Below are positions 8,889-18,492 of a stretch of DNA of 64,000 bases, in pieces. The DNA comes from Burkholderiaceae bacterium. GTDB lineage: Bacteria; Pseudomonadota; Gammaproteobacteria; Burkholderiales; Burkholderiaceae_C. The first letter of the stretch is position 1. Every line of letters starts with the position of its first letter. The position numbers and the translations under genes are program-made. Under the pieces are notes generated by a model. It was not told where the DNA came from and did no database searches. It saw nothing but the letters and a program-made list of their open reading frames with translations. The DNA lies in contig CAJYPV010000015.1 of the NCBI GenBank assembly GCA_913776825.1, positions 157,523-221,522 of the forward strand, given 5' to 3'.

Positions 8889-9389
8889 TCACTGGTTGCC
8901 GGCGCCGTTGCGACGACGTGCCAGGAAGCCCAGCGCGCCGATGCCGGCCAGCATCAGGGCGTAGGTCGCGGGTTCCGGGGCGGGCGTGGCCACCAGGGTG
9001 GTCGAGAACTGCGCGCCGACGATGGCCGCGCCGTTGAGCGCGCCGACGCCGCTCAGCGTGCCGCTGGCCAGCAGCTGGTAGGTGCCCGCCGCCAGATTGG
9101 CGTAGCTGAAGCCGTTGGCGCTGGTGTCCAGGTCGGTCTTGCCGCTGATGCCGGCGAAGCTGAAGCTGACCGACTGCAGCGGCAGGGTCAGGCCGTTCCA
9201 GGAGACCGAGGTCGCCGCGATCACCGAACCCGTCACATTGGAGGTCTGGTCCAGCGTGAAGGTGCCGATCACCGCATCGGTGAAAGAGCCACCCGTGGCG
9301 GAAACAAAGGTCGGCTCGACCGTGGTCGCCATGGCGGCGCCGCTCAGCAGCGTGGCGGCCAGCGCCAAGACGGCAGGTTTGAATTTCAT
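8889..9389 (-). CDS. PEP-CTERM sorting-domain protein
   Basis: 166 residues with a Sec signal peptide (1-21, cut near AMA-TT) and a Gly/Ser/Thr/Val-rich beta-type mature domain. The C-terminus is a textbook PEP-CTERM signal: PEP at 138-140, a hydrophobic helix at about 142-157 (YALMLAGIGALGFLA) and the basic RRRN at 158-161. Such proteins are recognised by exosortase (EpsH) and commonly accompany exopolysaccharide or biofilm matrix systems. No exosortase gene lies in this window, so processing would depend on one elsewhere. I found no convincing sigma-54 promoter upstream, although many PEP-CTERM genes have one. Confidence 0.9.
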   Translation of the reverse strand: MKFKPAVLALAATLLSGAAMATTVEPTFVSATGGSFTDAVIGTFTLDQTSNVTGSVIAATSVSWNGLTLPLQSVSFSFAGISGKTDLDTSANGFSYANLAAGTYQLLASGTLSGVGALNGAAIVGAQFSTTLVATPAPEPATYALMLAGIGALGFLARRRNGAGNQ

Positions 9390-9743
9390 GAGCTATCCCG
9401 AGCTGTGTGGTTGATGTCGGAGGCGAGTGTGCATCGCAGCATAGAACCGCCCCGATCCCCCAAACCGGGGGAATATGTTGCGGTGCGTCACAACCGTAAT
9501 GCCTCACGCCACACGCCCGCCCACGCCTCGCACGCTCCCCTCTGAGCCCATCGCGAGAGGCTGCGTTTCGGCGGGCAAAGACCTGTAACGCGCTCTCTCC
9601 CGGCCACTGTGGCGGGAATACCAATTGGCGCGCCCGCGCCCCACCCGCCGCCAAGAAAAAGGGCCGGCGCGTCGCCGCCCGGCCCTTGCTCGTGAAGTTG
9701 GGGAGCGTCACGGTCGGATCCGCGCCCTCCCCGATGCATCGAT
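9390..9743. other. 354-bp intergenic region between parC and the PEP-CTERM gene
   Basis: Contains the parC terminator (9655-9686) and a short perfect hairpin at 9456-9472 (TCCCCC pairing with GGGGGA around AAACC) about 70 bp upstream of the PEP-CTERM start, which could be a promoter-region site. No gene is supported. Confidence 0.6.
9655..9686 (-). terminator. Rho-independent terminator of parC
   Basis: Read on the minus strand, GGGCCGG and CCGGCCC form a seven-base GC stem with a GC-rich loop, followed directly by TTTTTC. It lies about 60 bp beyond the parC stop codon. Confidence 0.85.
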
Positions 9744-12092
9744 TCAGCCAGCCACGACGCGCTGCGGCTTCAGTCCTTCGACCGGCTTGCCCTTCTTGGC
9801 GCGCTTGCCTGCATGGGCGGCCAAGGCGGCGCCCTTCAGGATGTCTTCCTTGGCCTTGCCGCCGCGCAAGCCCACGCCCATGACCAGCAGTTGCTGGGAG
9901 AACGCGGCCACGCTGACCAGCGCATCCTTGGCCTCGAGATCGATCAGCGTCAGACCCCGGCCGCCCTTGGGCTGATGCTTCAGCTCATCGATGGAGAAGG
10001 TCAGCAAGCGGCCATTCAAGGTCAGGCAGGCGATCTGCACCGCGGTGCCGGGTGGGACCACCGTCGGCGGCAGCGGCAGTTCCGGGCCTTCCAGGCTGAG
10101 GAAGCTCTTGCCCGCCTTCTGCCGGCCGACCAGGTCGCCCACTTCCGCGACCAGGCCGAAGCCGCCCGTGCCGGCGAACACCAGCCGCTGCGTCGTCGCC
10201 GCCGCATAGTAATGAGCGATCTGAGTGCCGGACTCCAGCTCGATCAGCGTGGTGATGGGCTGACCATCGCCCCGTCCGCCGGGCAGCGCCGACACCGGCA
10301 CCGAGTACACCCGGCCGTTGCTGCCCACCACGATCAGCGGATCCACGCTGCGGCAGGGGAAGACGCCATACAGCGAATCGCCGGACTTGAAGGCCAGCGC
10401 CGCCGGGTCCACCTCATGGCCCTTGAGCGCGCGCACCCAGCCCTTGAGGCTGACCACCACGGTCACCGGCTCATCGACGATGCGCACCTCGGCCACCGCG
10501 CGTTTGTCTTCCTGGATCAGGGTGCGACGGTCGTCGCCATACTGCTTGGCATCGGCCTCGATTTCCTTGATCACCGTGCGGCGCAGCGCGCTGGGGTTGG
10601 AGAGGATCTCTTCCAGCTTGCTGGCCTCTTCGCGCAGGCCCTTCAAATCCTGCTCGATCTTGATGAATTCCATGCGCGCCAACTGGCGCAGCCGGAGTTC
10701 CAGGATGTCTTCCGCCTGCCGATCGCTGAGGCTGAATCGCTCGATCAGCGCCGGCTTCGGCTCATCCGAGTTGCGGATGATGGCAATGACCTCATCAATG
10801 TGCAGCAGCACCTGATGACGACCTTCCAGGATGTGGATGCGGTCGCGAACCTTGTCCAGCTTGAACTGGGTGCGTCGCGTGACCGTGTTCAGGCGGAAGC
10901 CGTTCCACTCGTTCAGGATGGTGCGCAGGTTCTTCTGCACCGGCCGGCCGTCGGCGCCGACCATGGTCATGTTGATCGAGGCCGAGGTCTCCAGGCTGGT
11001 CTGGGCCAGCAAGGTGTTGATCAGCTCCTGCTGACCGACGGTGCGGCTCTTCGGCTCGAAGACCAGACGCACCGGCGCATCCTTGTTGGATTCATCGCGG
11101 GCCTTGTCAAGCACGGCCAGCAGCGTCGCCTTCAGTTGCAACTGCTCGGGCGTGAGCGTTTTCTTGCCGGTCTTGACCTTGGGGTTGGTCAGTTCTTCGA
11201 TCTCTTCCAGCACCTTCTGGGTGCTGACGCCTTGCGGCAGTTCGGTCACGACCAACTGCCACTGGCCACGGGCCAGGTCTTCGATCTTCCAGCGGGCACG
11301 CAGCTTCAGGCTGCCGCGACCGCTGCTGTAGGCCGCGCGGATGTCCTCGGCCGAGCTGATCAGTTGGCCGCCGCCGGGATAGTCCGGACCCGGCAATTGC
11401 GCATAGAGCTCGTCGTCGGTGGCCTTGTCGTTCTTGAGCAGCAGGATCGCGGCCGCCGCCACTTCGCGCAGGTTGTGGCTCGGCACTTCGGTGGCCATGC
11501 CGACCGCGATGCCGGACGCGCCATTCAGCAGCACGAACGGCAGCCGCGCCGGCAGCTCGCGCGGCTCGTCATAGGAGCCGTCGTAGTTGGGCTGGAAGTC
11601 CACCGTGCCCTGGTCCAGCTCATCCAGCAGCAGCCGCGAGTAGATCGACAGCCGCGCTTCCGTGTAGCGCATCGCCGCAGCGCCATCGCCGTCGCGGCTG
11701 CCGAAGTTGCCCTGGCCATCGACCAGCGGATAGCGCTGGCTGAAATCCTGGGCCATGCGCACCAGCGCGTCATAGGCCGCCTGGTCGCCGTGCGGGTGAT
11801 ATTTACCCAGCACCTCACCGACCACCCGCGCGCTCTTGACGGCCTTGGCGCCGTTGGCACCGGTGAAGCCCAGGCCGAGCCGCTCCATGGTGAACAGGAT
11901 GCGGCGCTGCACCGGCTTCTGGCCGTCGCAGTAGGCCGGCAAGGCCCGGCCCTTCACCACCGACAGCGCATATTCCAGATAGGCCTGCTGCGCATACTGG
12001 GCCAGCGTCAGCGCATCGCCCGACGGATGGCTCGGACCGGCGGGACCGCCAGGGGAATTCTCGAAATCGAAGGTCTCTTGCTCTTGGTTCAT
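9744..12092 (-). CDS. parC: DNA topoisomerase IV subunit A
   Basis: Breakage-reunion subunit of the ParC2E2 enzyme that decatenates daughter chromosomes. The 782-residue protein has the winged-helix catalytic core with Tyr143 in [11 protein letters not shown]. At the quinolone-determining position, E. coli ParC Ser80 corresponds to Gln104 ([10 protein letters not shown]) and Glu84 to Asp108. The C-terminal third forms the beta-pinwheel domain, ending in a Lys/Ala-rich tail. It is parC rather than gyrA because the full GyrA box is absent and a true gyrA lies at 53494. parE lies about 1.4 kb upstream on the same strand, separated by two unrelated genes. Confidence 0.95.
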   Translation of the reverse strand: MNQEQETFDFENSPGGPAGPSHPSGDALTLAQYAQQAYLEYALSVVKGRALPAYCDGQKPVQRRILFTMERLGLGFTGANGAKAVKSARVVGEVLGKYHPHGDQAAYDALVRMAQDFSQRYPLVDGQGNFGSRDGDGAAAMRYTEARLSIYSRLLLDELDQGTVDFQPNYDGSYDEPRELPARLPFVLLNGASGIAVGMATEVPSHNLREVAAAAILLLKNDKATDDELYAQLPGPDYPGGGQLISSAEDIRAAYSSGRGSLKLRARWKIEDLARGQWQLVVTELPQGVSTQKVLEEIEELTNPKVKTGKKTLTPEQLQLKATLLAVLDKARDESNKDAPVRLVFEPKSRTVGQQELINTLLAQTSLETSASINMTMVGADGRPVQKNLRTILNEWNGFRLNTVTRRTQFKLDKVRDRIHILEGRHQVLLHIDEVIAIIRNSDEPKPALIERFSLSDRQAEDILELRLRQLARMEFIKIEQDLKGLREEASKLEEILSNPSALRRTVIKEIEADAKQYGDDRRTLIQEDKRAVAEVRIVDEPVTVVVSLKGWVRALKGHEVDPAALAFKSGDSLYGVFPCRSVDPLIVVGSNGRVYSVPVSALPGGRGDGQPITTLIELESGTQIAHYYAAATTQRLVFAGTGGFGLVAEVGDLVGRQKAGKSFLSLEGPELPLPPTVVPPGTAVQIACLTLNGRLLTFSIDELKHQPKGGRGLTLIDLEAKDALVSVAAFSQQLLVMGVGLRGGKAKEDILKGAALAAHAGKRAKKGKPVEGLKPQRVVAG

Positions 12093-12168
12093 CTCGGGGC
12101 ACCGGCCAGGCCGGTCAGGTCAATTCGATCAATCGGTGGACATCGGGTCTCGGGCGGGCCCGCACCGA

Positions 12169-12936
12169 TCAAGGTTGTTCAGGTCGATGCATGGTCAGTT
12201 GACGCGCCTGGCTGCCCAGGCTGCGCTGCAGCAAGGCCCAGTACAGCTCGAGCACGAGGTGCACATGGGCCTGGGTTTCGTCGATGTCGGGCACCACGCC
12301 GCCCGCTCGCCGCACCGCGCCCTCGCCCGCATTCCAGGCGGCCAGCGCGGCATCGATGCGGCCGAAGCGGCGGGTCAGATCGGCCAGCATGCGGGCGCCG
12401 ATCAGGATGTTGGTGCGGGCCTCCAGCAGCGCGGTGGGCCGGCGCAGTTCATCGGCGGTGCCGTAGCGCTGGGCGGTCACGCCGGTGATCTGCATCAGCC
12501 CCATCGCGCCGCGCGGCGACACCGCATCGGCCCGAAAGGCCGATTCCACCGCGATGACCGCCTTCAGCAGCTCGATGTCCACGCCGGTCTGCACCGAGGC
12601 CTCGCGCAGGTAGGGCTGCACCGCCTTGACCTCGGGCGCGATGTCCAGCCAGGTCAACAGCCGCTGGCCGTGGTCGATCTTGCCGGGCACCCGATGGATG
12701 CCGGTGCTGGCCGCGAGGACCGGCTGATAGCGGGTATCCAGCGGTGCGCTGGCGAAATGCGCCACGCCGGAGGCATCCACATAGCCCCACAGCTCCGCAT
12801 GCGCCGCGCCGCCCGAGACCAGCAGGCCCATCACGCCGGTGCGCAGCAGATGACGACGCAGCCCCAGCATCAGCGAGCGCGTCAGGCGCTGCGTCATGCG
12901 ATGGGCCAGCAGGCGTTTGAGATGTCGACGGGTCAT
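12169..12936 (-). CDS. Lytic transglycosylase, SLT domain
   Basis: 255-residue exported peptidoglycan lyase. Residues 1-47 form a very basic leader followed by a hydrophobic signal (LLRTGVMGLLVSGGAAHA). Residues 50-63 (WGYVDASGVAHFAS) look like a short DUF4124-type segment. The SLT domain covers about 110-235, with catalytic Glu131 in AVIAVESAF and the conserved GAMGLMQIT and AAWNAGEGAV motifs. Its start overlaps the stop of the GNAT gene upstream (ATGA), so the two are probably coupled. A shorter start at Met14 or Met23 would give a more typical signal peptide. Confidence 0.9.
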   Translation of the reverse strand: MTRRHLKRLLAHRMTQRLTRSLMLGLRRHLLRTGVMGLLVSGGAAHAELWGYVDASGVAHFASAPLDTRYQPVLAASTGIHRVPGKIDHGQRLLTWLDIAPEVKAVQPYLREASVQTGVDIELLKAVIAVESAFRADAVSPRGAMGLMQITGVTAQRYGTADELRRPTALLEARTNILIGARMLADLTRRFGRIDAALAAWNAGEGAVRRAGGVVPDIDETQAHVHLVLELYWALLQRSLGSQARQLTMHRPEQP

Positions 12937-13481
12937 GCGGCCTCCACACCTTGCGCGACGCGCGCGTCGTACTCGGCGCGCAGCAGGGACATCACGATCA
13001 GGTCGTCATAGGCTTCGACCGGTTGCCCGGACTGGCCCGGCTCGTCGTCGATCCGCACGCATTCGCGCAGACGGCCTTCCTCGACATAGCCTTCGCTGCG
13101 ATAGAGCGCCTGCGCCCGGCTGTTGCGGCCCTTGACCTCCAGCCAGAAGCGATGGGCGCCGAACTGCACGAAGGCCATCTTCTTGAGCTGCCGCACACAG
13201 GCCCGACCGACGCCGAGCCCCTTCGGGCCCAGCACGATGCGCTTGAGTTCCAGCGATCGGTGGGGGCTGCGGCATCCCTGCAGGATCACGAAGCCGGCGC
13301 GCTCATCGGCCAGGTCGACGATGAAATGGCGCGCATCCGGAAACCGGATCGCGCCCTCGTGCTGCATGCGCTCCCAGGGCGTGATGAACGGCCGATTGGC
13401 CGCGTCCTGCTCCACGCCGACCACGAAGTCCAGATCGGACAGCATGGTCGGGCGCAGCGTGACGCGGGGCAGGCTGGTCAT
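12933..13481 (-). CDS. GNAT-family N-acetyltransferase
   Basis: 182 residues with the acetyl-CoA-binding fold: RIVLGPKGLGVGRACVRQL matches the Q/RxxGxG/A pyrophosphate loop, followed by FGAHRFWLEVKGRNSRAQALY, typical of RimJ/RimL-like members that acetylate protein N-termini or small amines. The substrate is unknown. The ATG at 13481 is preferred to a TTG one codon earlier. It sits 15 bp downstream of parE and overlaps the transglycosylase gene, so parE, this gene, the transglycosylase and perhaps parC may be one transcript. Confidence 0.87.
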   Translation of the reverse strand: MTSLPRVTLRPTMLSDLDFVVGVEQDAANRPFITPWERMQHEGAIRFPDARHFIVDLADERAGFVILQGCRSPHRSLELKRIVLGPKGLGVGRACVRQLKKMAFVQFGAHRFWLEVKGRNSRAQALYRSEGYVEEGRLRECVRIDDEPGQSGQPVEAYDDLIVMSLLRAEYDARVAQGVEAA

Positions 13482-13496
13482 CAACCGCCCTCGGCC

Positions 13497-15485
13497 TCAG
13501 ACATCCACTTCGATGGCATCACCGTGCAACTCCATGAGCTCGCGGCGCGCGGCCGCCTCGCCCTTGCCCATCAGCTTGTTGATGGCGCCTTCGGTGTCGG
13601 TGATGTCCAGGTCGCCGTACTGCACTTGCAGCAGGCGGCGGGTTTCCGGATTCAGCGTGGTGTCCCACAGCTGCTCGGCATTCATTTCGCCCAGACCCTT
13701 GAAGCGGCTGATGCTCCAGCTGCCCTCGCGGGCGCCTTCCTTGCGCAGCTTGTCCAGGATCGCGATCTGCTCGCCCTCGTCCAGCGCATAGAGCTTGGCC
13801 GCGGGCTTCTTGCCACGCGCCGGTGCATCCACCCGGAACAGCGGCGGACGGGCCACATAGACATGGCCGGTCGCGATCAGCTTGGGGAAGTGGCGGAAGA
13901 ACAGCGTCAGCAGCAGCACCTGGATGTGCGCGCCGTCGACGTCCGCATCCGACAGGATGCAGATCTTCCCGTAGCGCAGGCCGGAGAGATCCGGATCGTC
14001 GTTCTTGCCGTGCGGATCGACGCCGATGGCCACCGAGATGTCGTGGATTTCGTTGTTGGCGAACAGCCGGTCGCGCTCGACTTCCCAGGCATTGAGCACC
14101 TTGCCGCGCAACGGCAGGATGGCCTGGGTTTCCTTGTCGCGGCCCAGCTTGGCCGAGCCGCCGGCGGAGTCGCCCTCCACCAGGAACAGCTCGTTGTGCA
14201 GCAGATCGGTGCTTTCGCAATCGGTCAGCTTGCCGGGCAGCACGGCCACGCCGGAGCTCTTGCGCTTTTCCACCTTCTGCGCGGCGCGCTGACGGGTCTG
14301 CGCCTGCTTGATGACCAGCTCGGCCAGCTTCTTGCCGTGCTCCACATGCTGGTTGAGCCACAGCTCCAGCGCCGGCTTCACGAAGGCCGAGACCAGCCGC
14401 AGCGCATCGCGCGAATTCAGCCGTTCCTTGGTCTGGCCCTGAAACTGCGGATCCAGCACCTTGGCCGACAGCACGAAGCTGGCGCGCGAGAACACATCCT
14501 CGGCCATCAGCTTCACGCCCTTGGGCGCGAGCGCATGCATCTCGATGAAGCCCTTGACCGCGCCGAACAGGCCGTCCTTCAAGCCGGATTCATGGGTGCC
14601 GCCGGCCACCGTCGGGATCAGGTTCACATAGCTTTCGCGCATGATCTGACCCTCCTCGGTGAAGGCCACGCACCAGGCGGCGCCCTCGCCCTCGGCGAAG
14701 TTCTCGCTCTCCGAAGCGGTCGCGTACTGCTCGCCCTCGAACAGCGGAATCAACGGATCCGCCGGCAGCGACTGCATCAGGTAATCGCGCAGGCCGCCCT
14801 TGTAGGTCCAGGTCTGGACGTCGCCGCTCTTTTCCTGGGTCAAGGTGACGACCACGCCGGGCATCAGCACCGCCTTGGAGCGCAGCAGATGGACCAGCTC
14901 GCCCTTGGGCAGCTCGGCGCTCTCGAAATACTTGGCGTCCGGCCAGACCCGCACCGTGGTGCCCTGCTTGCGGTCGCCGGCCTTCAGATCGGCCTTGCGC
15001 ACCTGGACCGGCTCCACCACATCGCCGCCGGAGAACGCCAGCGTCGCGACCTGGCCTTCGCGGTAGACGGTGACTTCCAGCCGCTTGGCCAGCGCATTGG
15101 TCACCGACACGCCCACACCGTGCAGACCGCCGGAGAAGCTGTAGGCGCCACCGGCGCCCTTGTCGAACTTGCCGCCCGCATGCAGCCGGGTGTAGACGAT
15201 CTCCACCACCGGCACGCCCTCTTCGGGATGCAGACCGAACGGAATGCCGCGGCCATCGTCCTCGATGGTGACCGAGCCGTCGGTGTGCTGGATCAGCGCG
15301 ATGCGCTTGCCGTGGCCCGCCAGGGCCTCGTCGGCGGCGTTGTCGATCACCTCCTGAATGCAATGCAGGGGGTTGTCGGTGCGGGTGTACATGCCCGGAC
15401 GCTGCTTGACCGGTTCCAGTCCCTTGAGGACACGGATCGAGCCTTCGCTGTAATCGCCGGGTGAAGTGACTGCTTTGGTTGCCAT
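13497..15485 (-). CDS. parE: DNA topoisomerase IV subunit B
   Basis: ATPase subunit of topoisomerase IV. From the ATG at 15485 the protein has 662 residues. The GHKL ATPase domain shows EVIDNAADEA with Glu45 and Asn49, DDGRGIP at 76-82, and GGLHGVGVSVTNAL. The Toprim domain shows VEGDSAGGSAKLGRD and the DADVDGAH metal-binding motif. QTKERLNSRDALRLV and the compact C-terminus fit ParE rather than the longer GyrB. The open frame reaches 15527, but the ATG at 15485 begins the conserved part. It diverges from the amidohydrolase gene. Confidence 0.95.
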   Translation of the reverse strand: MATKAVTSPGDYSEGSIRVLKGLEPVKQRPGMYTRTDNPLHCIQEVIDNAADEALAGHGKRIALIQHTDGSVTIEDDGRGIPFGLHPEEGVPVVEIVYTRLHAGGKFDKGAGGAYSFSGGLHGVGVSVTNALAKRLEVTVYREGQVATLAFSGGDVVEPVQVRKADLKAGDRKQGTTVRVWPDAKYFESAELPKGELVHLLRSKAVLMPGVVVTLTQEKSGDVQTWTYKGGLRDYLMQSLPADPLIPLFEGEQYATASESENFAEGEGAAWCVAFTEEGQIMRESYVNLIPTVAGGTHESGLKDGLFGAVKGFIEMHALAPKGVKLMAEDVFSRASFVLSAKVLDPQFQGQTKERLNSRDALRLVSAFVKPALELWLNQHVEHGKKLAELVIKQAQTRQRAAQKVEKRKSSGVAVLPGKLTDCESTDLLHNELFLVEGDSAGGSAKLGRDKETQAILPLRGKVLNAWEVERDRLFANNEIHDISVAIGVDPHGKNDDPDLSGLRYGKICILSDADVDGAHIQVLLLTLFFRHFPKLIATGHVYVARPPLFRVDAPARGKKPAAKLYALDEGEQIAILDKLRKEGAREGSWSISRFKGLGEMNAEQLWDTTLNPETRRLLQVQYGDLDITDTEGAINKLMGKGEAAARRELMELHGDAIEVDV

Positions 15486-15686
15486 GGGGCGCGATTCTAT
15501 GCAGGCCGCTCCACCCCGCCTGTCCATCTTTCGGTCGCCGCCGCTGGAGGGTCGAGGGAAAACACCACCCCCAAACGTCCGGAGGGCGCACGCTCGCAGC
15601 CGAAGGTCACATCCGGTGACCGCCCGAGCGCTTGTCGGGCGTGACCCTGTCGTAGCATCGGCCGCTTGTCCGCTGGATCTGGTTTG

Positions 15687-17201
15687 ATGCAGAACTTCTC
15701 ACGTTTCCTTGCGAATGCGGTGCGCCGCGCCGGTGCGCCACGCGCGCGCTCGATGCCCCGGGGCCTGGCGGCCACCTCCTCACTGGCTTCAGCGGTCGCG
15801 GCGATCCTGGCCGGTCTGCTGGGCGGGCCCGCTCAGGCCGACGCCTTCAAGGCCAGCCCGGAGATGGCCATCGAGCTGCGCCATGCGCAATGGCTGGACG
15901 GCGACAAGCTGCAGCGCGGCACGCTCTATATCGATGACGGCGTCTTCACCGCCCAGCGCCCGCGCAAGATCAACCGGCTGATGGAATTGCGCGGCCAGAC
16001 GCTGGTGCCGCCGCTGGCCGAGGCCCACAACCACAACCTGCAAAGCGCCTGGGGCCTGGACAAGTTCGGTCAGGACTATGTCCGCGACGGCGTGTTTTAT
16101 GCCGCGATGCTGTGTGCCGACCCGGCCGCCATCGCGCCCATCCGCGGCCGGATCGCGCAGCCGGAAACCCCGGATGTGCTGTTCGCCAGCGCCTGCATCA
16201 CCTCGTCCGACGGCCAGCCCCTGGCGATGCTGCAGGCCGGCCAGCCGCCGATGGCGCTGGAAGACATCGTCGACAAGGCGGTGCTGATCATGGACACGCC
16301 GGAACAGGTCGGACAGAAGTGGCCGCTGATCCAGGGGCGGCAGACCGATCTGGTCAAGGTGATCATGAGCTACCACGACCGTCCCGAGCTGCGCAGCCAG
16401 GCCAGCCAGCGCGGCCGGCTCGGCGTGACGCCGGAGGTGGTCGCCGAAGTGGTGCGCCGCGCCCATGCAGACGGCCTGCGGGTGGTGGCCCATGTGGAAA
16501 GCGCGCTCGATTTCGAAGCCGCCGTGCGCGCCGGCGTGGACTTCATCGCCGAGCTGCCCGGCTATTTCCCGCAACACGGCGAAGCGCCGGAAAGCCACCT
16601 GATCTCGCCGGAAGCGGCGGTCATGGCTGCGGACAAGAAGATCGGCATCATCACCGCCACCGTCGCCAGCCGGCTGTTCCAGCCCGCGCCCGAGTTGCTG
16701 GCCCGCATCGAGGACGTGCAGAAGCGCAATCTGGATCGCCTGCGTGAAGCCGGCGCGCGGCTGCTGGTGGGCTCGGACCTGTTCACCGGCAATGCGCTGG
16801 AGGAAATCCGCCATCTGGCCCAACTCGGCGTGCTGGACAAGCCGACGCTGCTGCGCATCGCCACGCAGGACACGCCCCGCGCGCTGTTTCCGCAGCGCAA
16901 GCTGGGCTGTTTCCAGCCCGGTTGCGAAGCGAGCTTCCTGGTGCTGGCCGGCAATCCGCTGGAGGACCTGAGCGCGCTCGACAAACCGCTGCTGCGCATC
17001 AAGCAGGGCCGGGTGCTGACGCAGCTCGACGATGTGGCCGCCACCGCCGGCACCGAGGACAACGCCTTGGGCTCGGGCGGCCAGAAGGCCTCGGCCGCCT
17101 CGAAGAAGTCCTCGGCGAAGGCTTCGGGGAAACCCTCGGGCGGGAGCAAAAAGGCATCCAGTTCGAAGGGGTCCGTCAAGAAGGCGACGAGCAAAAAATA
17201 A
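15687..17201 (+). CDS. Exported amidohydrolase-superfamily protein with a Lys/Ser/Ala tail
   Basis: 504 residues. A basic N-terminus with a hydrophobic stretch (about 25-50, ending GGPAQADA) looks like a signal peptide. The metal-dependent hydrolase domain follows: PPLAEAHNHNLQSAWG holds an HxH-type site, VVAHVESALDFEAAVRAGVDFIAELPG a third histidine, and LLVGSDLF a late aspartate. The last 45 residues are almost only Ser, Lys, Ala and Gly (SSAKASGKPSGGSKKASSSK), a disordered, strongly basic tail unusual for this family. The substrate is unknown. The ATG at 15687 is used; a TTG at 15666 is possible. The MFS gene starts 21 bp downstream. Confidence 0.8.
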   Translation: MQNFSRFLANAVRRAGAPRARSMPRGLAATSSLASAVAAILAGLLGGPAQADAFKASPEMAIELRHAQWLDGDKLQRGTLYIDDGVFTAQRPRKINRLMELRGQTLVPPLAEAHNHNLQSAWGLDKFGQDYVRDGVFYAAMLCADPAAIAPIRGRIAQPETPDVLFASACITSSDGQPLAMLQAGQPPMALEDIVDKAVLIMDTPEQVGQKWPLIQGRQTDLVKVIMSYHDRPELRSQASQRGRLGVTPEVVAEVVRRAHADGLRVVAHVESALDFEAAVRAGVDFIAELPGYFPQHGEAPESHLISPEAAVMAADKKIGIITATVASRLFQPAPELLARIEDVQKRNLDRLREAGARLLVGSDLFTGNALEEIRHLAQLGVLDKPTLLRIATQDTPRALFPQRKLGCFQPGCEASFLVLAGNPLEDLSALDKPLLRIKQGRVLTQLDDVAATAGTEDNALGSGGQKASAASKKSSAKASGKPSGGSKKASSSKGSVKKATSKK

Positions 17202-17222
17202 TCCAGCCGCTACATTGATTCC

Positions 17223-18461
17223 ATGACTGCCGCCCTGCCCCCGTCTTCCTCGATGCCGCGCACCTTGAGCCTGCAGCAGGTGCTGCTGTGCGGCGCCGCG
17301 ATCGTGACCTTGTCGATGGGCATTCGCCATGGCTTCGGGCTGTGGCTGACGCCGGTCACGATGGAGCGCGGCTGGACGCGGGAGGCGTTCTCCCTCGCGC
17401 TGGCGGTGCAGAACCTGGCCTGGGGCCTGGCCGGCCCCTTCGCCGGCATGCTGGCCGACCGCTTCGGCGCGATGCGGGTGCTGGTGGTGGGCGCGGTGCT
17501 GTATGCGGCGGGCCTGGCGTTGATGGCGGTGTCGACCACCGCCGCGGGCTTCCTGGGCAGCGCGGGGGTGCTGATCGGGCTGGCGCAGTCCGGCACGACC
17601 TATGCGGTGGTGTATGGCGTGATCGCCCGCAACATCGCCGCAGAGCGCCGATCCTGGGCCATGGGCGTCGCGGCGGCAGCGGGCTCGTTCGGCCAGTTCC
17701 TCATGGTGCCGGTGGAGAACTGGCTGATCGGCTACACCGGCTGGCAGAACGCGCTGTTCGTGCTGTCCATTGCCGCCTGCCTGATCATCCCGCTGGCCTT
17801 CGGCTTGCGCGAGCCGCAACTCGGTCAAGCGCGGCATGGCCATCATCAAAGCATCGGCCAGGCACTGCGCGAGGCCTTCGGCTACCGCAGCTTCCAGCTG
17901 CTGATGCTGGGCTATTTCGTCTGCGGCTTCCAGGTGGTGTTCATCGGCGTGCACATGCCGAGCTATCTGAAGGATCACGGCCTGTCGCCCCAGGTCGCGA
18001 CGTATGCGCTGGCGCTGATCGGCCTGTTCAATGTGATCGGCACCTATGTCGCCGGCACGCTGGGCCAGCGGGTGCCCAAGCGCTATGTGCTGTCGACCAT
18101 CTACGGCTTGCGCTCGGTGGCGATCGCCATCTTCCTGAACGTGCCGCTGACACCGACCAGCGTCTATGTCTTCGCCGCGACCATGGGCGTGCTGTGGCTG
18201 TCCACGGTGCCGCCGACCAATGCGATCGTGGCCCAGATCTTCGGCGTGCAGCACATGTCGATGCTGGGCGGCTTCGTGTTCTTCAGCCATCAGATCGGCA
18301 GCTTCCTGGGCGTCTGGCTGGGCGGCAAGCTCTACGACACCACCGGCTCTTACGACGTGGTCTGGTGGCTGGCGATCGCGCTGGGCATCGTCGCGATGCT
18401 GGCCAATCTGCCGGTGCGGGAACAGCCCATCGCGCGTCAGCCCGTCCCGGCGACCGCCTGA
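17223..18461 (+). CDS. Major facilitator superfamily transporter
   Basis: 412 residues with 12 predicted transmembrane helices. The cytoplasmic loop between helices 2 and 3 has a form of the MFS signature (GMLADRFGAMRVL), and a second loop AGTLGQRVPKRYVL lies between helices 8 and 9. The overall form (RHGFGLWLTPVTMERGWTRE near the N-terminus) resembles the monocarboxylate/oxalate-type MFS group often seen in Burkholderiales. The substrate is unknown. It follows the amidohydrolase by 21 bp, so uptake of a substrate for that enzyme is a reasonable but unproved link. Confidence 0.88.
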   Translation: MTAALPPSSSMPRTLSLQQVLLCGAAIVTLSMGIRHGFGLWLTPVTMERGWTREAFSLALAVQNLAWGLAGPFAGMLADRFGAMRVLVVGAVLYAAGLALMAVSTTAAGFLGSAGVLIGLAQSGTTYAVVYGVIARNIAAERRSWAMGVAAAAGSFGQFLMVPVENWLIGYTGWQNALFVLSIAACLIIPLAFGLREPQLGQARHGHHQSIGQALREAFGYRSFQLLMLGYFVCGFQVVFIGVHMPSYLKDHGLSPQVATYALALIGLFNVIGTYVAGTLGQRVPKRYVLSTIYGLRSVAIAIFLNVPLTPTSVYVFAATMGVLWLSTVPPTNAIVAQIFGVQHMSMLGGFVFFSHQIGSFLGVWLGGKLYDTTGSYDVVWWLAIALGIVAMLANLPVREQPIARQPVPATA

Positions 18462-18492
18462 GGCCCGCCCCTCACACGCCTGACCCTCCACC

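Noticed and set aside
9813..15464. Very long open frames on the plus strand opposite parC and parE (up to 891 codons)
   Set aside because: They are Arg/His/Gln/Ala-rich mirror frames typical of high-GC coding DNA. The minus-strand proteins have full catalytic motifs.
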